From contig CACGJS010000001.1 of the NCBI GenBank assembly GCA_902573385.1, positions 35,137 to 99,136 of the forward strand: DNA of 64,000 nt, in the 5' to 3' direction. Below are positions 28,683 to 38,297 of this stretch, in pieces. A program made the position numbers and the translations under genes. The notes under the pieces were generated by a model. The model made no database searches. It was given only the letters and a program-made list of their open reading frames with translations, and had not been told where the DNA came from. Every line of letters starts with the position of its first letter. The first letter of the stretch is position 1. This DNA is from an uncultured Pelagibacteraceae bacterium (GTDB lineage: Bacteria; Pseudomonadota; Alphaproteobacteria; Pelagibacterales; Pelagibacteraceae).

Positions 28683-29783
28683 ATGTCAGACGATTTTCAA
28701 GGTAGAGGCGGAAGTCCATGGGGAACACCTCCAGGAGGAGGAAATGGTTCTGGGAAAAGACCAACACCTCCAGACATTGATGCAATTATTAGAGACATTC
28801 AAAGTAAAATTAATAAATTTTTACCTGGTGGAAGCTCATCAGGAGGTAAACCAATTGGTCTAGTTTTAATTATTCTAGCATTTGTGTGGTTAGCAAGTGG
28901 CTTGTATAGAGTCCTGCCAGACGAACAAGGTGTGGTGCTTAGATTTGGTAAATTTATAAAAACTACTCAACCAGGATTGAACTATCATATACCATTTCCT
29001 GTTGAGACAGTGCAGACACCAAAAGTTACAAAAGTAAATAGAATGGATATAGGCTTTAGGTCTGAAAGAGATAGCGGTTTTTCCACAGGAGGAGGAGTAG
29101 CAGACGTGCCCCAAGAAAGCTTAATGTTAACAGGTGATGAAAATATAGTTAATATAGATTTTTCAGTATTTTGGGTAATTAAAGATGCGGGGAAATTTCT
29201 ATTTCAAATTCAAGACCCGGAAGGAACAGTGAAAGCTGCAGCTGAAACAGCAATGAGAGAAGTTATTGCAAAAAGTGATATTCAACCAATTTTAACAGAA
29301 GGAAGAGCAAAAATTGAAACTGAAACACAAGAAATTATTCAATCAATTTTAGACGAATACAATAGTGGTATTCAGATTACACAAGTTCAAACTCAAAAAG
29401 CAGATCCACCAGATCAAGTAATAGATGCTTTTAGAGATGTTCAAGCTGCGAGAGCAGACATGGAAAGATCTAAAAATGAAGCTGAAGCATATGCTAATGA
29501 CGTTATACCAAGAGCCAGAGGGGAAGCTCAAAAAATTTTACAAGCAGCTGAAGCCTATAAAAAAGAAGTAGTTGCAAAAGCTGAAGGTGAGGCAAGTAGA
29601 TTTATTTCTATTTATACCGAATATGCTAAGGCAAAAGAAGTTACTCAAGAAAGAATGTATTTAGAGACTATGGAAAAAGTTTTAGCAGACATTGATAAAG
29701 TGATTATTGAAAAAAATGCAGGTTCAGGTGTAGTTCCATATTTACCACTTCCTGAATTGGGTAAAAAGAAAGTGACAAATTAA
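28683..29783 (+). CDS. hflK: HflK, FtsH-modulating SPFH membrane protein
   Basis: HflK and HflC form a cage around FtsH in the inner membrane and modulate its proteolysis. The first 55 residues are Gly/Pro-rich and polar (SPWGTPPGGGNGSG), as in HflK proteins. A single membrane segment (about 57-72, PIGLVLIILAFVWLASG) is followed by the SPFH band-7 domain with GLYRVLPDEQGVVLRFGK and an Ala/Glu-rich coiled-coil region around SKNEAEAYANDVIPRARGEA. Length 366 is normal. The stop overlaps the hflC ATG by one base (TAATG). FtsH itself is encoded at the left end of the window, not adjacent. Confidence 0.94.
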   Translation: MSDDFQGRGGSPWGTPPGGGNGSGKRPTPPDIDAIIRDIQSKINKFLPGGSSSGGKPIGLVLIILAFVWLASGLYRVLPDEQGVVLRFGKFIKTTQPGLNYHIPFPVETVQTPKVTKVNRMDIGFRSERDSGFSTGGGVADVPQESLMLTGDENIVNIDFSVFWVIKDAGKFLFQIQDPEGTVKAAAETAMREVIAKSDIQPILTEGRAKIETETQEIIQSILDEYNSGIQITQVQTQKADPPDQVIDAFRDVQAARADMERSKNEAEAYANDVIPRARGEAQKILQAAEAYKKEVVAKAEGEASRFISIYTEYAKAKEVTQERMYLETMEKVLADIDKVIIEKNAGSGVVPYLPLPELGKKKVTN

Positions 29784-30649
29784 TGAAAATACAAAAAATT
29801 TTATTACCAGTTATTATTGTAATTGGAGCTATAGCTTTTTTTTCAATATTTATAGTTAAAGAAGTAAATCAAGCAATCGTACTTCAGTTTGGTGATCCTA
29901 AAAAAATCATATTAAAACCTGGTTTAAACTTTAAAATACCATTTATTCAAAATGTTGTTTATCTTGATAAAAGAATTTTAAATTTAGATACACCACCGGA
30001 AGAAGTTATTGCATCAGATCAAAAAAGATTAATTGTAGATGCATTTGCAAGATTTCAAATAGTAGATCCTTTAAAATTTTATATTTCAGTTGGAAATGAA
30101 AGAGTTGCAAGATCAAGGTTAGCCACAATAATTAATTCAAGATTAAGAAATGTATTAGGACAACAAGAGTTACAAACTTTACTTTCGAAGGATAGAACGA
30201 AACAAATGACATTAATCCAAGAAGGTGTAAACACTGAAGCTGAAAACTTTGGTATTAAAATTGTAGATGTTAGAATAAAAAGAGCAGATTTACCTCAAGC
30301 AAATAGTGAAGCAATTTATAGACGAATGCAAACTGAAAGAGAGAGAGAAGCAAAAGAATTTAGGGCAAGAGGAGCCGAGATGGCTGTAACTATTACGTCA
30401 ACAGCAGACAAAGAAGTAGCAGTAATTTTAGCTGATGCCAATAAAGACTCTGAAATTATGAAAGGAGAAGGTGATGGAGAAAGAAACAAAATTTTTGCTG
30501 ATGCATTTGGCAGAGATCCAGAATTTTTTGCTTTTTATAGAGCTATGCAAGCATACGAAACAGCTTTGATTGGAGGTGATACATCACTGATATTATCTCC
30601 TGATAGTGAATTTTTTAAATTTTTTGGTAATATCAAGCCAAAACAATAA
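29783..30649 (+). CDS. hflC: HflC, FtsH-modulating SPFH membrane protein
   Basis: Partner of HflK. It has an N-terminal membrane segment (residues 5-25, ILLPVIIVIGAIAFFSIFIV) and then the band-7 domain (VNQAIVLQFGDPKKIILKPGLNFKIPF). RRMQTEREREAKEFRARGAE and ADKEVAVILADANKDSEIMKGEGDGERNKI are typical of the HflC stalk. The length of 288 residues is normal. It is coupled to hflK and followed 17 bases later by the DUF2065 gene, an arrangement also seen in enterobacteria. Confidence 0.94.
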   Translation: MKIQKILLPVIIVIGAIAFFSIFIVKEVNQAIVLQFGDPKKIILKPGLNFKIPFIQNVVYLDKRILNLDTPPEEVIASDQKRLIVDAFARFQIVDPLKFYISVGNERVARSRLATIINSRLRNVLGQQELQTLLSKDRTKQMTLIQEGVNTEAENFGIKIVDVRIKRADLPQANSEAIYRRMQTEREREAKEFRARGAEMAVTITSTADKEVAVILADANKDSEIMKGEGDGERNKIFADAFGRDPEFFAFYRAMQAYETALIGGDTSLILSPDSEFFKFFGNIKPKQ

Positions 30650-30666
30650 CTAAATATAATGATATA

Positions 30667-30852
30667 ATGAAAGAGCTAATTATAGCTTTAGGTCTTTTTC
30701 TTTTTATTGAGGGAATTTTATATGCCTTATTTCCATCAAAAATGAAAAATATGTTAAAAAAAATGGAAATGATTAAAGATAACCAATTACGATCTGGTGG
30801 ACTTATATTTGCACTGATTGGTTTTATTATAATTTGGTATGCTAAAAGTTAA
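30667..30852 (+). CDS. DUF2065 (YjeT-like) small membrane protein
   Basis: A 61-residue protein with two hydrophobic segments: residues 3-20 (ELIIALGLFLFIEGILYA) and 43-58 (SGGLIFALIGFIIIWY), joined by a basic loop. The FPSKMKNMLKKM stretch and the final RSGGL...IIWY pattern match the DUF2065/YjeT family, whose genes commonly follow hflC. No biochemical function is known; position suggests a link to HflKC or DegP activity in the envelope, which is inference. The next gene begins two bases after its stop. Confidence 0.82.
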   Translation: MKELIIALGLFLFIEGILYALFPSKMKNMLKKMEMIKDNQLRSGGLIFALIGFIIIWYAKS

Positions 30853-30853
30853 T

Positions 30854-32269
30854 ATGAGTAAAATTCGAAAATTATTAATAATTTTTTTTATAGTTGTTTT
30901 TACACCTAAGATTTTTGCAAAAGAAGCTCCAGCATCTTTTGCTGATTTGGCCGAAAAATTAATGCCATCAGTGGTAAATATCTCCACTACCACAACTGTT
31001 ATTACTAATACCAATCCTTTTCCAGGTTTTAAATTTCCTCCAGGATCACCTTTTGAAGATATGTTTAAAGAATTTGGGACTCCTCAAAAAAGAAAGTCTG
31101 CAGCTTTGGGATCAGGATTTATAATTGATGAAAAAGGAATTGTAATAACAAATAATCATGTAATTCAAGACGCAGAAGATATTCTTGTAAGGGTTGGGGG
31201 TGATAAAGAATATAAAGCTACACTAATTGGTGCAGATCCTTTGTCAGATATTGCGGTTATTAAGATAAACTCAAAAGAAAAATTTATTCCAGTAAAGTTT
31301 GGTGACTCAGATAAAGCAAGAATTGGAGATTGGGTAATTGCAATAGGTAATCCATTTGGTTTAGGTGGAACAGTAACCACAGGAATTATTTCAGCAAGAA
31401 ATAGATCAATTGGACTTTCGAGATATGAGGATTATATTCAAACTGATGCCTCAATCAACTCTGGGAATTCTGGGGGGCCTTTATTTGATATGGACGGTAA
31501 TGTTATTGGCATTAACACAGCAATTTTAGGTCAATCAGGTTCAATTGGTATAGGTTTTTCAATTCCATCTAATAGCGCAAAAAAAGTTGTAAGCCAGTTA
31601 ATAGAATTTGGTGAAACTAAAAGAGGATGGCTAGGAGTTAGAATTCAAGTAGTTACACAAGAAATTGCCGATATAGAAAAGCTAGGTGATCCTAGAGGTG
31701 CATTAGTTGCAAGTGTTGCAGAAAAAAGTCCATCAGACAAAGCAGGTATCAAGGCAGGAGATATTATATTGGAATTCAATGGTACAAAAATTAAAGAAAT
31801 GAAGGAACTTCCAAAGATTGTTGCCCAAACTGAAGTTGGAAAAACTGTAAATGTTAAAGTATGGAGAAATAAAAAAGAGATTAATAAAAAAATTAAATTA
31901 GGTAGATTAGAGACATCAAGTGATTTTAAAAAGAAAGAACTTAAAAAGTCTGAAGAAGAAAAACAAATAATTTCAGAAATAAAATCTTTAAAAATCACAG
32001 TAAGACTATTAAATAAAAAAGATATTGAACAAAGAAAACTTCCAAACCAAACAACAGGATTAGTTATAACTAATATTGGTAAAAGTAGTCCAGTTAAAGA
32101 CTTAAATATAGGCGATATAATAGTTGAGGTTCAAAAGAAAAAAATCAAATCTATAAATCAACTTATAAATATAGTAGACACTGCTTTAAAATCTGATCAA
32201 AAAACAATCTTGATTGCAATCTATAATAATCAAAACCAAAGAAGATATATTGGTATTAAATTAGATTAA
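30854..32269 (+). CDS. degP: Periplasmic serine endoprotease, DegP/HtrA family
   Basis: A periplasmic protease-chaperone for misfolded envelope proteins. The signal peptide is MSKIRKLLIIFFIVVFTPKIFA, with cleavage likely after FA near residue 22. The catalytic triad is His102 (TNNHVIQ), Asp132 (LSDIAVIK) and Ser206 (NSGNSGGP). Two PDZ domains follow: the first around GWLGVRI to about residue 345, the second at the C-terminus with GLVITNIGKSSPVKDLNIGDIIVEV. I chose the ATG at 30854 over one at 30839, because the latter overlaps the DUF2065 gene and adds only MLKVN before the signal peptide. It completes the hflK-hflC-DUF2065-degP quality-control cluster. Confidence 0.93.
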   Translation: MSKIRKLLIIFFIVVFTPKIFAKEAPASFADLAEKLMPSVVNISTTTTVITNTNPFPGFKFPPGSPFEDMFKEFGTPQKRKSAALGSGFIIDEKGIVITNNHVIQDAEDILVRVGGDKEYKATLIGADPLSDIAVIKINSKEKFIPVKFGDSDKARIGDWVIAIGNPFGLGGTVTTGIISARNRSIGLSRYEDYIQTDASINSGNSGGPLFDMDGNVIGINTAILGQSGSIGIGFSIPSNSAKKVVSQLIEFGETKRGWLGVRIQVVTQEIADIEKLGDPRGALVASVAEKSPSDKAGIKAGDIILEFNGTKIKEMKELPKIVAQTEVGKTVNVKVWRNKKEINKKIKLGRLETSSDFKKKELKKSEEEKQIISEIKSLKITVRLLNKKDIEQRKLPNQTTGLVITNIGKSSPVKDLNIGDIIVEVQKKKIKSINQLINIVDTALKSDQKTILIAIYNNQNQRRYIGIKLD

Positions 32270-32271
32270 TA

Positions 32272-33214
32272 ATGGACAAGCTGTCCAAGATTTTTTTTAA
32301 TTTCAGGTCCTACTGCTTCTGGTAAATCTAGTTTAGCAGTAAAAATTGCTAAAAAAATTAATGGAGAAATTATTAACGCAGACAGTATGCAGGTTTACAA
32401 GAAATTAAAAATCTTAACTGCTAGACCAAGTAAAAAAGAACAAAAAAATATCAAACATCATTTGTATGGAATAATTGATCCAGACAAAAAATTTTCTACA
32501 GGACAATGGTTAAAAGAAACAGTCAAAATTATTAAAGATATTCAAAAAAGAAATAAAATTCCGATATTAGTTGGTGGAACTGGCTTATATTTTTATTCAT
32601 TAATTAATGGTTTGGTTAAAATTCCAAAAATTCCTCTTAAAATTAGAAATAAAGTTAGATTAATACAAAGTAAAATAGGTCAAAAAAATTTTTATAAGAA
32701 ACTTAAAAAACTAGATCCAAATATTAAAAATAAATTTGATCCAAATGACTCGCAAAGATCGATAAGGGCCTATGAAATTAAATTATTTACAAAAACCTCT
32801 ATGTATGAGTGGTTTAATAAAACTGAGTCAAAATTTAAAGATAGTGAATTTTTAAAATTATATATAAATTTTAAAAGAGATGAGCTTGTCGAGAGAATTT
32901 CATTAAGAACATCGAGAATGATTGAAGAAGGCGCAATTGAAGAAGTAAAAAGATTTAATAAATTGAAGATTAAAAAAGAAAATAGTGTGAATAAAGTGAT
33001 TGGGATTGTCGAATTGACACAGTTTTTAAAAAATCAGATAAATCTAATTGAAGCTAAAGAGTTAATCTCTATTAAAACTAGACAATACGCCAAAAGACAA
33101 GCTACTTGGGCAAGAGGTAGAATGAGTTCTTGGAAAAAAATTAATCCAGCTAAAATTAGAGACTTCATAAAAAAATTAAATAAATCATCTCTTAAACTTG
33201 ACCAATTAACATAA
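32272..33214 (+). CDS. miaA: tRNA dimethylallyltransferase, with an apparent +1 frameshift at a T8 run near the start
   Basis: MiaA adds a dimethylallyl group to A37 of UNN-decoding tRNAs. The body is intact: GPTASGKSSLAVKIA (P-loop), INADSMQVYKK, LVGGTGLYFYSLI, and KTRQYAKRQATWARGRM near the end. The frame carrying the P-loop has no ATG, GTG or TTG between the in-frame stop at 32270-32272 and the P-loop. The first in-frame ATG (32387) lies after it. The ATG at 32272 overlaps the DegP-side spacer but is one frame off and stops after 17 codons. Removing one T from the T8 run at 32291-32298 joins them, giving MDKLSKIFLISGPTASGKS, a normal MiaA start, and 313 residues. This is a sequencing indel, a decayed start or slippage. 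Confidence 0.85.
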
Positions 33215-33233
33215 AGTCGAATAGATTGCCCAA

Positions 33234-35000
33234 ATGGGTAATTTATATTCAGGAGCAGAAATTGTTTTTAAGTGTTTGGAGGATCAAAAAGTTGATTATA
33301 TTTTTGGTTACCCAGGAGGAGCTGTACTTCCAATATATGATGAATTAAAAAATCATCCATCAATTAAACATATTTTGGTTAGACACGAACAAGGAGCAGG
33401 TCATGCCGCAGAAGGTTATGCAAGGTCAAGTGGAAAACCAGGAGTTGTACTGGTTACTTCAGGTCCAGGTGCAACAAATGTTGTAACAGCATTAACCGAT
33501 GCTTATATGGATTCAGTTCCATTAGTTTGTATTTCAGGTCAAGTACCAACACATTTAATTGGAACAGATGCCTTTCAAGAGTGTGATACAACAGGAATTA
33601 CTAGACCTTGCACAAAACATAACTGGTTAGTTAAAGATATAAATGATCTTCCAAGAATAATGCATGAAGCATTTGATGTTGCAACGACAGGTAGACCAGG
33701 ACCAGTATTGGTCGACATCCCGAAAGATATTCAGTTTGCAAAAACAAGGTATCTGAAACCTAAAAAAGAGAAAAAAATTAATGGAAAAGTTATTAATAGA
33801 TTTAATCAAAAAGATATAGATCATTTAATAAATTTAATGAGCAAATCATTAAAACCAGTTTTTTATACTGGGGGCGGAGTAATTAATTCAGGACCAAAAG
33901 CAAGTGAACTGTTAAGAGAGCTAGTTTCTTTAACTGGATTTCCAATTACATCAACATTGCAAGGATTAGGAGCATATCCAGGAGATGATAGTCTGTTTTT
34001 AGGCATGCTGGGCATGCATGGAACCTATGAGGCAAATAATGCAATGCATGATTGTGATTTATTAATTAACATTGGTGCCAGATTTGATGATCGTATCACA
34101 GGAAAGATAGACGAATTTTCTCCAAAATCAAAAAAAGTTCATATTGATATTGATCCATCCTCAATTAATAAAATTATAAAAGTAGATTTATCTATTGTAG
34201 GAGATGTTAGTGATGTAATTAGATCTACAATCAAAACTTTAAAAAAGAAAAATTTAAAATTAGATAAATCAAACAAGCAAAAAATTTCAAAATGGTGGCA
34301 ATTAATTCAAAAATGGAGAACAAAAAACTCTTTAAATTTTATTAACAGTGATGAAATTATTAAGCCTCAGCATGCAGTAAAAAGACTCTATGAATTAACT
34401 AAAGATAAAGACACATTTATAACAACTGAAGTTGGACAACACCAGATGTGGGCTGCTCAACATTATAAATTTAATAAGCCAAATAGATGGATGACATCTG
34501 GAGGACTTGGAACTATGGGATATGGTTTGCCTGCAGCAGTTGGAGTGCAAGTTGCAAATCCTAAAAAATTAGTAATTGACATTGCAGGAGAAGCTTCAAT
34601 TTTAATGACTATGCAAGAGATTTCGACAGCTGTTCAATACAATTTACCAGTTAAAATTTTTATTTTAAACAATCAATATATGGGAATGGTTAGACAGTGG
34701 CAGGAATTACTCCATGAAAAAAATTATTCAGAAAGTTATTCTGAAGCTTTACCTGATTTTGTAAAATTAGCTGAAGCTTATGGATGCATAGGAATTAGAG
34801 CTAAATCACCAGATGAACTTGATAAAAAAATTAAAGAAATGATCGATATAGATAAACCAGTGATTTTTGATTGTCTTGTTGATCAGGATGAAAATTGTTT
34901 TCCTATGATACCGTCAGGCAAGCCTCATAATCAAATGCTTTTAGGTCCTAAAGATCAAGAAGAAAATAAGATTAAAGGTAAAGGAAAGGTATTGGTTTGA
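33234..35000 (+). CDS. ilvB: Acetolactate synthase, large (catalytic) subunit
   Basis: A thiamine diphosphate enzyme making acetolactate or acetohydroxybutyrate, the first common step to valine, leucine and isoleucine. The N-terminal GYPGGAVLPIYDEL and RHEQGAGHAAEGYARSSGKPG (catalytic Glu in HEQGAGHAA) are near residues 25-70. The FAD/central domain and the C-terminal TPP domain (DIAGEASILM to LNNQYMGMVRQW) follow. The metal-binding motif reads GEAS where GDGS or GDAS is more usual. Length 588 is typical. The gene is followed after one base by the regulatory subunit and then by ilvC, forming ilvB-ilvN-ilvC. Confidence 0.96.
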   Translation: MGNLYSGAEIVFKCLEDQKVDYIFGYPGGAVLPIYDELKNHPSIKHILVRHEQGAGHAAEGYARSSGKPGVVLVTSGPGATNVVTALTDAYMDSVPLVCISGQVPTHLIGTDAFQECDTTGITRPCTKHNWLVKDINDLPRIMHEAFDVATTGRPGPVLVDIPKDIQFAKTRYLKPKKEKKINGKVINRFNQKDIDHLINLMSKSLKPVFYTGGGVINSGPKASELLRELVSLTGFPITSTLQGLGAYPGDDSLFLGMLGMHGTYEANNAMHDCDLLINIGARFDDRITGKIDEFSPKSKKVHIDIDPSSINKIIKVDLSIVGDVSDVIRSTIKTLKKKNLKLDKSNKQKISKWWQLIQKWRTKNSLNFINSDEIIKPQHAVKRLYELTKDKDTFITTEVGQHQMWAAQHYKFNKPNRWMTSGGLGTMGYGLPAAVGVQVANPKKLVIDIAGEASILMTMQEISTAVQYNLPVKIFILNNQYMGMVRQWQELLHEKNYSESYSEALPDFVKLAEAYGCIGIRAKSPDELDKKIKEMIDIDKPVIFDCLVDQDENCFPMIPSGKPHNQMLLGPKDQEENKIKGKGKVLV

Positions 35001-35001
35001 T

Positions 35002-35550
35002 ATGGTAAAATCTAGATCAGCATATAGTACACCTAGCAAACTTGGGAAATTAGATACTCATATTTTTGTTGTTTGGGTAGATAATGAAGCCGGTGTACTT
35101 GCTAGAATTGTTGGCCTCTTTTCTGGACGAGGATACAATATAGAATCTTTAGCAGTAGCCGAAGTTGATCATAAAAAAAATCTTTCAAGGGTAACAATTG
35201 TGACAACAGGAACACCCCAAGTAATTGAACAAATAACATTGCAATTAAAGAAATTAGTTCCAGTTCACAAAGTAGCTAACTTTAAAAGAGAAGATAAAAA
35301 AGTAATATTTAAAGAAATGTCATTATTAAAAATTGTTGGAAATTCAGTTAAAATTAATAAAGCTTTAAATGTTTGTAAAAAATTTAACCCAGTTATATTA
35401 GATCAAACTAAGAAATCTGTTGTAATTCAGGTTACTGCATTAAGAAGAGAAATAGATAAGATGATAAAAAATTTAAAACCACTTGGTCTTGTAAGCGCTT
35501 CAAGAACTGGAGCGGTTGCAATGACAAGAGGCGCAGAAATATTTAACTAA
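35002..35550 (+). CDS. ilvN: Acetolactate synthase, small (regulatory) subunit
   Basis: This subunit stimulates the catalytic subunit and confers feedback inhibition by valine or other branched-chain amino acids. The ACT domain starts near residue 18 with THIFVVWVDNEAGVLARIVGLFSGRGYNIESLAVAEVD. The C-terminal second domain has VALRREIDKM-like sequence and ends with SRTGAVAMTRG. Length 182 is slightly longer than the usual 160-170, because of a Ser-rich N-terminal leader (MVKSRSAYSTPSKLGKL). It is one base downstream of ilvB and 19 bases upstream of ilvC. Confidence 0.94.
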   Translation: MVKSRSAYSTPSKLGKLDTHIFVVWVDNEAGVLARIVGLFSGRGYNIESLAVAEVDHKKNLSRVTIVTTGTPQVIEQITLQLKKLVPVHKVANFKREDKKVIFKEMSLLKIVGNSVKINKALNVCKKFNPVILDQTKKSVVIQVTALRREIDKMIKNLKPLGLVSASRTGAVAMTRGAEIFN

Positions 35551-35557
35551 ATATTAA

Positions 35558-36592
<1,035 letters not shown>

Positions 36593-36626
36593 CACTTATT
36601 TAAAGGGTTTCTACTTATACACGAAT

Positions 36627-36655
36627 TTGTAAAGTTAAATTAATTAACCTATACT
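36627..36655 (+). promoter_or_regulatory. Sigma-70 type promoter for the peptide ABC transporter operon
   Basis: TTGTAA (36627-36632) and TATACT (36650-36655) are separated by an optimal 17 bases. The -10 box is one base from consensus. The expected start near 36662 leaves a leader of about 20 bases with the near-ideal AGGAGGGG ribosome-binding site (36672-36679) before the ATG at 36683. This combination predicts strong expression of the binding protein. Confidence 0.65.
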
Positions 36656-36682
36656 TTTCATTATAATAATTAGGAGGGGAAA

Positions 36683-38242
36683 ATGAAGTTTACGAACTTA
36701 ATTAAGTTTTTATTGGCTACTTTGATTATTTTTGCATCGAATAATGCTATAGCAAAAACGATCAAATGGTCTATGCAAGGAGATAGTTTAACACTAGATC
36801 CGCACGCACAAAATGAGGGTCCTACAACTCAAGTATCAAGACAAATTTATGAAGCTCTTGTTACTAGAGGTTTAGATATGTCGATAGGACCTCAACTAGC
36901 AACAAAATGGAAAGCGGTAGATCCAAATACTTGGTATTTCTATTTAAGAGATGATGTTAAGTTTTCTAATGGACAAAAAATGACATCTGAAGATGTGGTT
37001 TTTAGTATACTAAGAGCAAAACAACCAACGTCTGATTTTAAAGAATACATAAGTACTATTTCATCAGTTAAAGCAATTGATGATTACACAGTTCAAATTA
37101 AAACAAGTAAACCAAATCCAATTCTTTTAAACCAGTTATCAAATATATTTGTTATGTCTAAACAATGGGCAACAGATAATTTTGCTATTGCGCCACAAAA
37201 TTGGGATGCAGGACAAGAAACATTTTCTGCAACAAATGCAATGGGAACCGGTCCTTTTAAAATCACTTTAAGAGAGCCTAATACAAAAACTGTTTTTAAA
37301 AAAAATGGTAAATGGTGGGGTAATGTTGAACATAATATAACTGAGATACAGTTACTTCCAATTAAAAATGCCGCAACAAGAGTAGCTGCTTTATTATCTG
37401 GTGAAATAGATATAGTCACAGACGCTCCAGTTCAAGACTTGGCTCGTATTAGTTCTTCGGGAGGTCATAAAGTAGAAAGCACTCCTCAGATGCGTACAAT
37501 CTTTCTTGGAATGGATCAAGCTGCTGATAAACTAAGAACAGGTAATACTGGAGACAATCCTTTTAAGAAAAAAGAGGTTAGACAAGCTCTTTATCAAGCA
37601 ATAGACATAGAAGCTATAAAGAAAAAAGTTATGAGAGGTTTAAGTGAACCAGCAGGGATTATAACTTTTCCTGGCGTTACAGGTTATACTAAGGCTCTTG
37701 ATAAAAGACTACCTTACGATGTTGACGCTGCAAAAAAACTGTTAGCGGATGCCGGATATCCAGATGGTTTTGATGTTGAACTAAGATGTCCAAATGACAG
37801 ATATGTAAATGATGAAGCAATTTGCACAGCTGTTGTAGGAATGTTAGGAAAAATAGGAGTTAATGTATCTTTATTTGCTCAAACTAAAAGTAAACACTTT
37901 AAAGAATTAAAAGATAACCAGGGTGATTTTTATATGCTTGGTTGGGGTGTTCCTACTTTAGATAGTCATTACGTATTCCATTATCTATATGAGTCAGGTG
38001 CAAGCTGGAATAAAGTTAATTTCAGTGATTCAGATGTAGATGCTGCAATTAGAGTAATGGAAGGAGAAGTTGACCTAGATAAAAGAAATGCTGCAATAGC
38101 AAAAGCTTGGAAAATTGTAAGAGATAATATTGCTTATCTTCCTTTACATCACCAAGTAATTTCTTGGGCATCAAAATCAAATGTTGATGTTCCTATAAGA
38201 CCGAATAACGAACCATTATTCCGTTTTTCTAGAGTAAACTAA
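36683..38242 (+). CDS. Peptide/nickel-type ABC transporter substrate-binding protein (family 5)
   Basis: A periplasmic receptor of the OppA/DppA class. A signal peptide spans residues 1-24 (basic start, hydrophobic core LIKFLLATLIIFA, cleavage after AIA). The mature part has the family-5 signature around TSEDVVFSILRAKQP and the segments LDPHAQNEG, MGTGPFKI and DVDAAKKLLADAGYPDGFD. Length 519 is typical. Ligand, whether di- or oligopeptides or another solute, cannot be read from sequence. Its strong promoter and ribosome-binding site, followed by a stable stem-loop before the permease genes, fit the usual excess of binding protein over membrane components. Confidence 0.92.
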   Translation: MKFTNLIKFLLATLIIFASNNAIAKTIKWSMQGDSLTLDPHAQNEGPTTQVSRQIYEALVTRGLDMSIGPQLATKWKAVDPNTWYFYLRDDVKFSNGQKMTSEDVVFSILRAKQPTSDFKEYISTISSVKAIDDYTVQIKTSKPNPILLNQLSNIFVMSKQWATDNFAIAPQNWDAGQETFSATNAMGTGPFKITLREPNTKTVFKKNGKWWGNVEHNITEIQLLPIKNAATRVAALLSGEIDIVTDAPVQDLARISSSGGHKVESTPQMRTIFLGMDQAADKLRTGNTGDNPFKKKEVRQALYQAIDIEAIKKKVMRGLSEPAGIITFPGVTGYTKALDKRLPYDVDAAKKLLADAGYPDGFDVELRCPNDRYVNDEAICTAVVGMLGKIGVNVSLFAQTKSKHFKELKDNQGDFYMLGWGVPTLDSHYVFHYLYESGASWNKVNFSDSDVDAAIRVMEGEVDLDKRNAAIAKAWKIVRDNIAYLPLHHQVISWASKSNVDVPIRPNNEPLFRFSRVN

Positions 38243-38252
38243 ATTAATTTTT

Positions 38253-38280
38253 TACAAGCCCTTTTAAAAAAGGGCTTGTA
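38253..38280 (+). terminator. Intercistronic stem-loop after the binding-protein gene
   Basis: TACAAGCCCTTTT (38253-38265) pairs perfectly with AAAAGGGCTTGTA (38268-38280) across a two-base AA gap. No clean T run follows, so full termination is unlikely. The position between binding-protein and permease genes suggests 3'-end stabilisation or partial termination. Confidence 0.6.
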
Positions 38281-38297
38281 AGCTAAGTTTTCATAAA

